64,000 nt of DNA from Methylobacterium platani (GTDB lineage Bacteria > Pseudomonadota > Alphaproteobacteria > Rhizobiales > Beijerinckiaceae), in contig NZ_LWHQ01000047.1 in assembly GCF_001653715.1 (NCBI RefSeq), positions 124,001 through 188,000 on the forward strand. Reading direction: 5' to 3'. Below the pieces are notes generated by a model that was not told the DNA's origin, searched no databases, and saw only the letters and a program-made list of their open reading frames with translations. Below, one piece after another: positions 60,817 through 64,000 of this stretch (position 1 is the stretch's first letter; each line of letters begins with the position of its first letter). A program made the position numbers and the translations under genes.

Positions 60817-61850
60817 GCGGCATCGCGCTCGCGAGTACCCGGGCCGTCCGGCTCGGCGGGCCGTGGCTGGCGCTCCTCGCCCTGGTGCTCGCCGCCGCCC
60901 TCGCCTTCGGGGTCGGGCGCTACCCGGTCTCGCTCCTCGACGTCGCCCGGGTGCTCGCCGGCCGCCTGACCGGCCACGCCCCGGACGTGGCGCCGGCGGT
61001 CGAGGCGGTGATCCTGCAGATCCGCGGGCCGCGCATCGCCGCCGCGATCCTGGTCGGCGCGGCGCTCTCGGTCGCCGGCACCGCCTTCCAGGGGCTGTTT
61101 CGCAATCCCCTCGTCTCGCCCGACATCCTCGGCGCCTCCTCGGGCGCGGCCCTCGGCGCGGTCACCGGCATCTGGCTCTCGCTCGGGGTGCTGGCGATCG
61201 AGGGGCTGGCCTTCGCCGGCGGCCTCGGGGCGGTCGCCTGCGTCTACGCGCTCGGGACCGCCCTGTCGGGGCGCGATCCCGTCCTGGTGCTGGTGCTCGC
61301 CGGAATCGTCATCGGCTCGCTCCTCGGGGCCGGGGTCGGGCTGATCAAGTACCTCGCCGATCCCTACAACCAGCTTCCGGCGATGACCTTCTGGCTGCTC
61401 GGCAGCCTGTCGGGCACGCACCCCTCCGACCTCCTGCCGCTCGCCGGTCCCGTGATCCTCGGCACCGGGCTGCTGCTCCTGCTGCGCTGGCGCCTCGACG
61501 TCCTGTCCCTGCCGGACGAAGAGGCGCGCTCGCTCGGCCTCGCCACCGGCCCGTTGCGCATCGCCGTCGTGGCCGCCGCCACCCTCGTGACGGCGGCGAG
61601 CGTCGCGACGGCGGGCATCGTCGGCTGGGTCGGCCTGGTGGTGCCGCACCTCGCCCGCTTCCTCGTCGGCCCCGGCTTCGGCCGGCTGATCCCGACGGCG
61701 GCGCTCCTCGGGGCCGGGACCTTGCTCGTCATCGACACGCTCGCCCGCACGGTGGCCCCGGTCGAGGTGCCGCTCGGCATCCTCACCGCCTTCGTCGGCA
61801 CACCGATCTTCCTGTGGCTGCTCGCGCGGGCGGAGCGCGACTGGTCGTGA
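60813..61850 (+). CDS. FecCD/MolB-type ABC permease
   Basis: Encodes 345 aa from GTG 60813, overlapping the previous stop by 4 bp. The FecCD pattern has about ten membrane helices, with RGPRIAAAILVGAALSVAGTAFQGLFRNPLVSPDILGASSGAALGAV near 70-110, the coupling-helix region LPDEEARSLGL near 225, and AGIVGWVGLVVPHLARFLVGPGFGRLIPTAALLGA near 265. It is the membrane subunit of a type II importer and its own stop overlaps the ATPase start (GTGA), so the three genes are coupled. Confidence 0.94.
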   Translation: MSGIALASTRAVRLGGPWLALLALVLAAALAFGVGRYPVSLLDVARVLAGRLTGHAPDVAPAVEAVILQIRGPRIAAAILVGAALSVAGTAFQGLFRNPLVSPDILGASSGAALGAVTGIWLSLGVLAIEGLAFAGGLGAVACVYALGTALSGRDPVLVLVLAGIVIGSLLGAGVGLIKYLADPYNQLPAMTFWLLGSLSGTHPSDLLPLAGPVILGTGLLLLLRWRLDVLSLPDEEARSLGLATGPLRIAVVAAATLVTAASVATAGIVGWVGLVVPHLARFLVGPGFGRLIPTAALLGAGTLLVIDTLARTVAPVEVPLGILTAFVGTPIFLWLLARAERDWS

Positions 61851-62620
61851 CCCTGCTCCAGGCCGACGCCCTCGCCTTCGGCTATCCCGGCCGGGAGATC
61901 GGGCGCGACCTCGCTCTGCGGCTCGCCGCCGGCGAGGCCCTGGCGCTGCTCGGACCCAACGGCGGCGGCAAGACCACGCTCCTGAAGACCCTGCTCGGCC
62001 TGCTGCCGGCCTTGGACGGCACGATCCGGGTCGAGGGGCGCCCGCTCGCCGACCTCACCGCCCGGGAGCGCGCGCGGGCGATGGCCTACGTCCCGCAGGC
62101 CGCGGCGAGCGCCTTCGCCTTCACGGCCCGGGCCGTGGTGCTGATGGGGCGCACCAGCCGCACCGGGCTCCTCTCCGCCCCGTCCCGGGCCGACCACGCG
62201 GCGGCGGAAGCGGCGCTTCACCGGATGGGCATCGCCCATCTCGCCGAGCGGCCGGTGACGCGGCTCTCGGGCGGCGAGCGCCAATTGGTGCTGGTCGCCC
62301 GGGCGCTGGCGCAGGAGCCCCGCATCGTCGTCCTCGACGAGCCGACCGCCAGCCTCGATTTCGGCAACCAGGGCCGGGTGATGGCCGAGATCCTGCGCCT
62401 GCGCGCCGACGGGCTCGGCCTCCTCTTCACCACCCACGACCCCAACCAGGCCGCCCGCTACGCCGACCGGGCGCTGCTCCTGCGCGGCGGCCGCCCGCTC
62501 GCCGCCGGGCCGGTGGCGGAGGTGCTGGATGCCGCTGCCTTGAGCCGGCTCTACGGCGCGCCGGTCGAGGAGGTGCGGGATACGGAGAGCGGGGCGCGGG
62601 CCTTCCTGCCGGGCCGGTGA
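61847..62620 (+). CDS. FecE/MolC-type ABC ATPase
   Basis: Encodes 257 aa from GTG 61847. Complete ATPase: Walker A GPNGGGKTTLLK near residue 35, Q-loop YVPQAAASAF near 80, signature LSGGERQLVLVARAL near 140, Walker B IVVLDEPTASLDFGNQ near 160 and H-loop FTTHDPNQAARYAD near 195. It is the cytoplasmic energy subunit of the importer. Last gene of the coupled importer set; Mrp starts 120 bp later, although an unused in-frame GTG overlaps its stop. Confidence 0.95.
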   Translation: MTLLQADALAFGYPGREIGRDLALRLAAGEALALLGPNGGGKTTLLKTLLGLLPALDGTIRVEGRPLADLTARERARAMAYVPQAAASAFAFTARAVVLMGRTSRTGLLSAPSRADHAAAEAALHRMGIAHLAERPVTRLSGGERQLVLVARALAQEPRIVVLDEPTASLDFGNQGRVMAEILRLRADGLGLLFTTHDPNQAARYADRALLLRGGRPLAAGPVAEVLDAAALSRLYGAPVEEVRDTESGARAFLPGR

Positions 62621-62739
62621 GACAGTCCCGTTCCGGCCCACGCCCCCACCGATGGCCATCGCCGCCGCGCTGGCGTTTCCCGGCGCAGGGGTTACATGAC
62701 GCGGGAACGGACGAACTGCGAAATCAGGAGCGAGGCGAC

Positions 62740-63879
62740 GTGGCGATCACCCGGGACGACGTGCTGAAGGCGCTCGCGGGCGTGACGGTCGATGCGGCGG
62801 GGACCAGCCTGCCGGCCTCCGGCCGCCTGTCGGAGATCGTCATCGACCCCGCGGGCCGGGTGGTGTTCTCGATCGGCATCGCGCCGCCGGAGGCCAAGGC
62901 CTTCGAGGCGGTGCGGCAGGCGGCCGAGATCGCGGTCCTGCAACTGCCCGGCGTCAAGGCGGCGCTGGCGAGCCTCACCGCCGAGCGCGGGCCGGGCGCC
63001 GGCCCCGCCCCGGCCCCGCGTCCCGCGGCGCCCGGCGGAGCCCCACAAGGCGGTCCCCGCCCCGGCCCGGCCCTGCCGGGGGTGCGCCACATCGTGGCGG
63101 TGGCCTCGGGCAAGGGCGGCGTCGGCAAGTCGACCACCGCCTGCAACCTCGCGCTGGCGCTTCGCGCGCAAGGCCTGAAGGTCGGCCTGCTCGACGCCGA
63201 CATCTACGGCCCCTCGGTCCCGAAGCTCTTCGGCCTCGACCGCAAGCCCGAGACGATCAACACGCCGCAAGGCCAGCGCATCGTGCCGCTCAACGGCTAC
63301 GGCCTCGCGGTGATGTCGATCGGCTTCCTGATCTCCGCCGACACGGCGATGATCTGGCGCGGCCCGATGGTGCAGTCGGCCCTGACCCAGCTCCTGCGCG
63401 AGGTCGCCTGGGGCGAGCTCGACGTCCTGATCGTCGACATGCCCCCCGGCACCGGCGACGCGCAGCTGACCCTGGCCCAGGCCACGCCGCTCGCCGGCGC
63501 GGTGATCGTCTCGACGCCGCAGGACCTGGCGCTCATCGATGCGCGGCGCGCCGTCACGATGTTCCGCCGGGTCGAGGTGCCGATCCTCGGCGTGGTCGAG
63601 AACATGGCGACCTTCGTCTGCCCGCATTGCGGCGGCACCTCGCACATCTTCGGCCATGGCGGCGCCCGCCACGAGGCCGAGACCCTGGGCGTGCCGTTCC
63701 TCGGCGAGGTGCCGCTCAACATGACGATCCGCGAATCCTCCGATTCCGGCCGCCCCGTCGTCGCGGTCGATCCCGACGGGCCGCAGGCCGCCGCCTACCG
63801 GGCGATCGCCGCCAACCTCTGGACGACGCTGAGCGGCGGCGCCGGGCCGCGCCCGGCCCCCCGGATCGTGATCGAGTGA
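62740..63879 (+). CDS. Mrp/ApbC iron-sulfur carrier ATPase
   Basis: Encodes 379 aa from GTG 62740, with AGGAG nine bases upstream; the frame opens at 62617 but that part has no similarity. A DUF59/MIP18 domain (about 1-85) precedes a Pro-rich linker and the deviant Walker A ATPase: VASGKGGVGKSTTACNLALAL near 120, DADIYGPSVPKLFGL near 150, and VDMPPGTGDAQLTLAQ near 230. VCPHCGGTSHIFGHGGA near 290 holds the CPxC Fe-S ligands. It assembles Fe-S clusters on target proteins. mobA overlaps its stop by 4 bp. Confidence 0.96.
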   Translation: MAITRDDVLKALAGVTVDAAGTSLPASGRLSEIVIDPAGRVVFSIGIAPPEAKAFEAVRQAAEIAVLQLPGVKAALASLTAERGPGAGPAPAPRPAAPGGAPQGGPRPGPALPGVRHIVAVASGKGGVGKSTTACNLALALRAQGLKVGLLDADIYGPSVPKLFGLDRKPETINTPQGQRIVPLNGYGLAVMSIGFLISADTAMIWRGPMVQSALTQLLREVAWGELDVLIVDMPPGTGDAQLTLAQATPLAGAVIVSTPQDLALIDARRAVTMFRRVEVPILGVVENMATFVCPHCGGTSHIFGHGGARHEAETLGVPFLGEVPLNMTIRESSDSGRPVVAVDPDGPQAAAYRAIAANLWTTLSGGAGPRPAPRIVIE

Positions 63880-64000
63880 GCCTCGATCCGGCGGGCGTGC
63901 CCCCGACCCTCGGGGTGATCCTGGCCGGCGGGCTCTCCCGCCGGATGGGCGGCGGCGACAAGCCGCTGCTGCGGCTCGGCGACCGGACCCTGCTCGAACG
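63876..64000 (+). CDS. mobA: MobA molybdenum cofactor guanylyltransferase (5' part only)
   Basis: From GTG 63876, overlapping the Mrp stop (GTGA), the first 41 codons encode a start of MobA: GVILAGGLSRRMGGGDKPLLRLGDRTLLE. The LAGG-x-SRRMG-x-DK motif is the GTP/MPT-binding signature. The gene runs off the window. It completes the molybdenum-related context of the region. Confidence 0.85.
   Translation, partial: MSLDPAGVPPTLGVILAGGLSRRMGGGDKPLLRLGDRTLLE

Overview
The window is a GC-rich (roughly 70 %) alphaproteobacterial chromosome segment. The gene set and protein style point to Methylobacteriaceae, a Methylobacterium-like organism: a phyR/nepR general stress locus without an adjacent ecfG, the ftsQAZ-lpxC-bamD-recN order, MucR- and HutC-type regulators, and abundant c-di-GMP proteins. 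No rRNA, tRNA, CRISPR array, prophage or intact insertion sequence is visible.

Layout. 0-6.4 kb: a VOC protein, a TadG-like von Willebrand protein, then a leftward unit of a large degenerate ABC exporter, a stand-alone cyclic-nucleotide-binding protein and an SDR. 6.5-11.3 kb: a general stress response island. phyR and nepR are divergent from back-to-back EcfG-type promoters (GGAAC-N16/17-CGTT), five small genes around them carry the same promoter, and a second NepR-like protein closes the block. 11.4-26.2 kb: recN, bamD, lpxC, ftsZ, ftsA, ftsQ, murB, murC, murG and ftsW, all leftward. A ParE/XRE toxin-antitoxin pair sits between murB and murC, there is a gene-less 508 bp where ddl often lies, and the cluster ends abruptly after ftsW.

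26.3-36.3 kb: accessory genes, including a frameshifted DUF6883 gene beside a DUF4926 gene, a ParB-like protein, a tripartite HME-type RND efflux operon, a DUF808 protein and a decayed fragment of an outer-membrane factor gene. 36.3-41.7 kb: fumC, a DctA-type carrier, a fumarase/aspartase-superfamily lyase and a divergent HutC/GntR regulator with two clear operators, read here as a fumarate-centred catabolic module. 41.8-51.3 kb: PBP1C, an AI-2E family protein with an extra C-terminal domain, HisN, a broken GGDEF gene, an AraC regulator, an HD-GYP-like protein and a MucR relative lacking zinc ligands.

51.4-59.3 kb: a lipase-like hydrolase, a small heat-shock gene behind a sigma32-like promoter and a ROSE-type RNA thermometer, an AhpD-like protein, hemC, a membrane GGDEF protein, pncB and a flavin-binding stress protein. 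59.5-64 kb: a molybdenum-flavoured block of a Mop-domain protein, a type II (FecBCD/MolBCA-like) ABC importer, an Mrp/ApbC ATPase and the 5' end of mobA; from the binding protein onward most junctions overlap by four bases.

The most interesting items are the dense EcfG promoter island with a second NepR-like protein, the ABC exporter with a nucleotide-binding domain lacking key residues and carrying a triplicated motif, and a repeated architecture of terminator hairpin followed at once by a perfect or near-perfect 16 bp tandem duplication.
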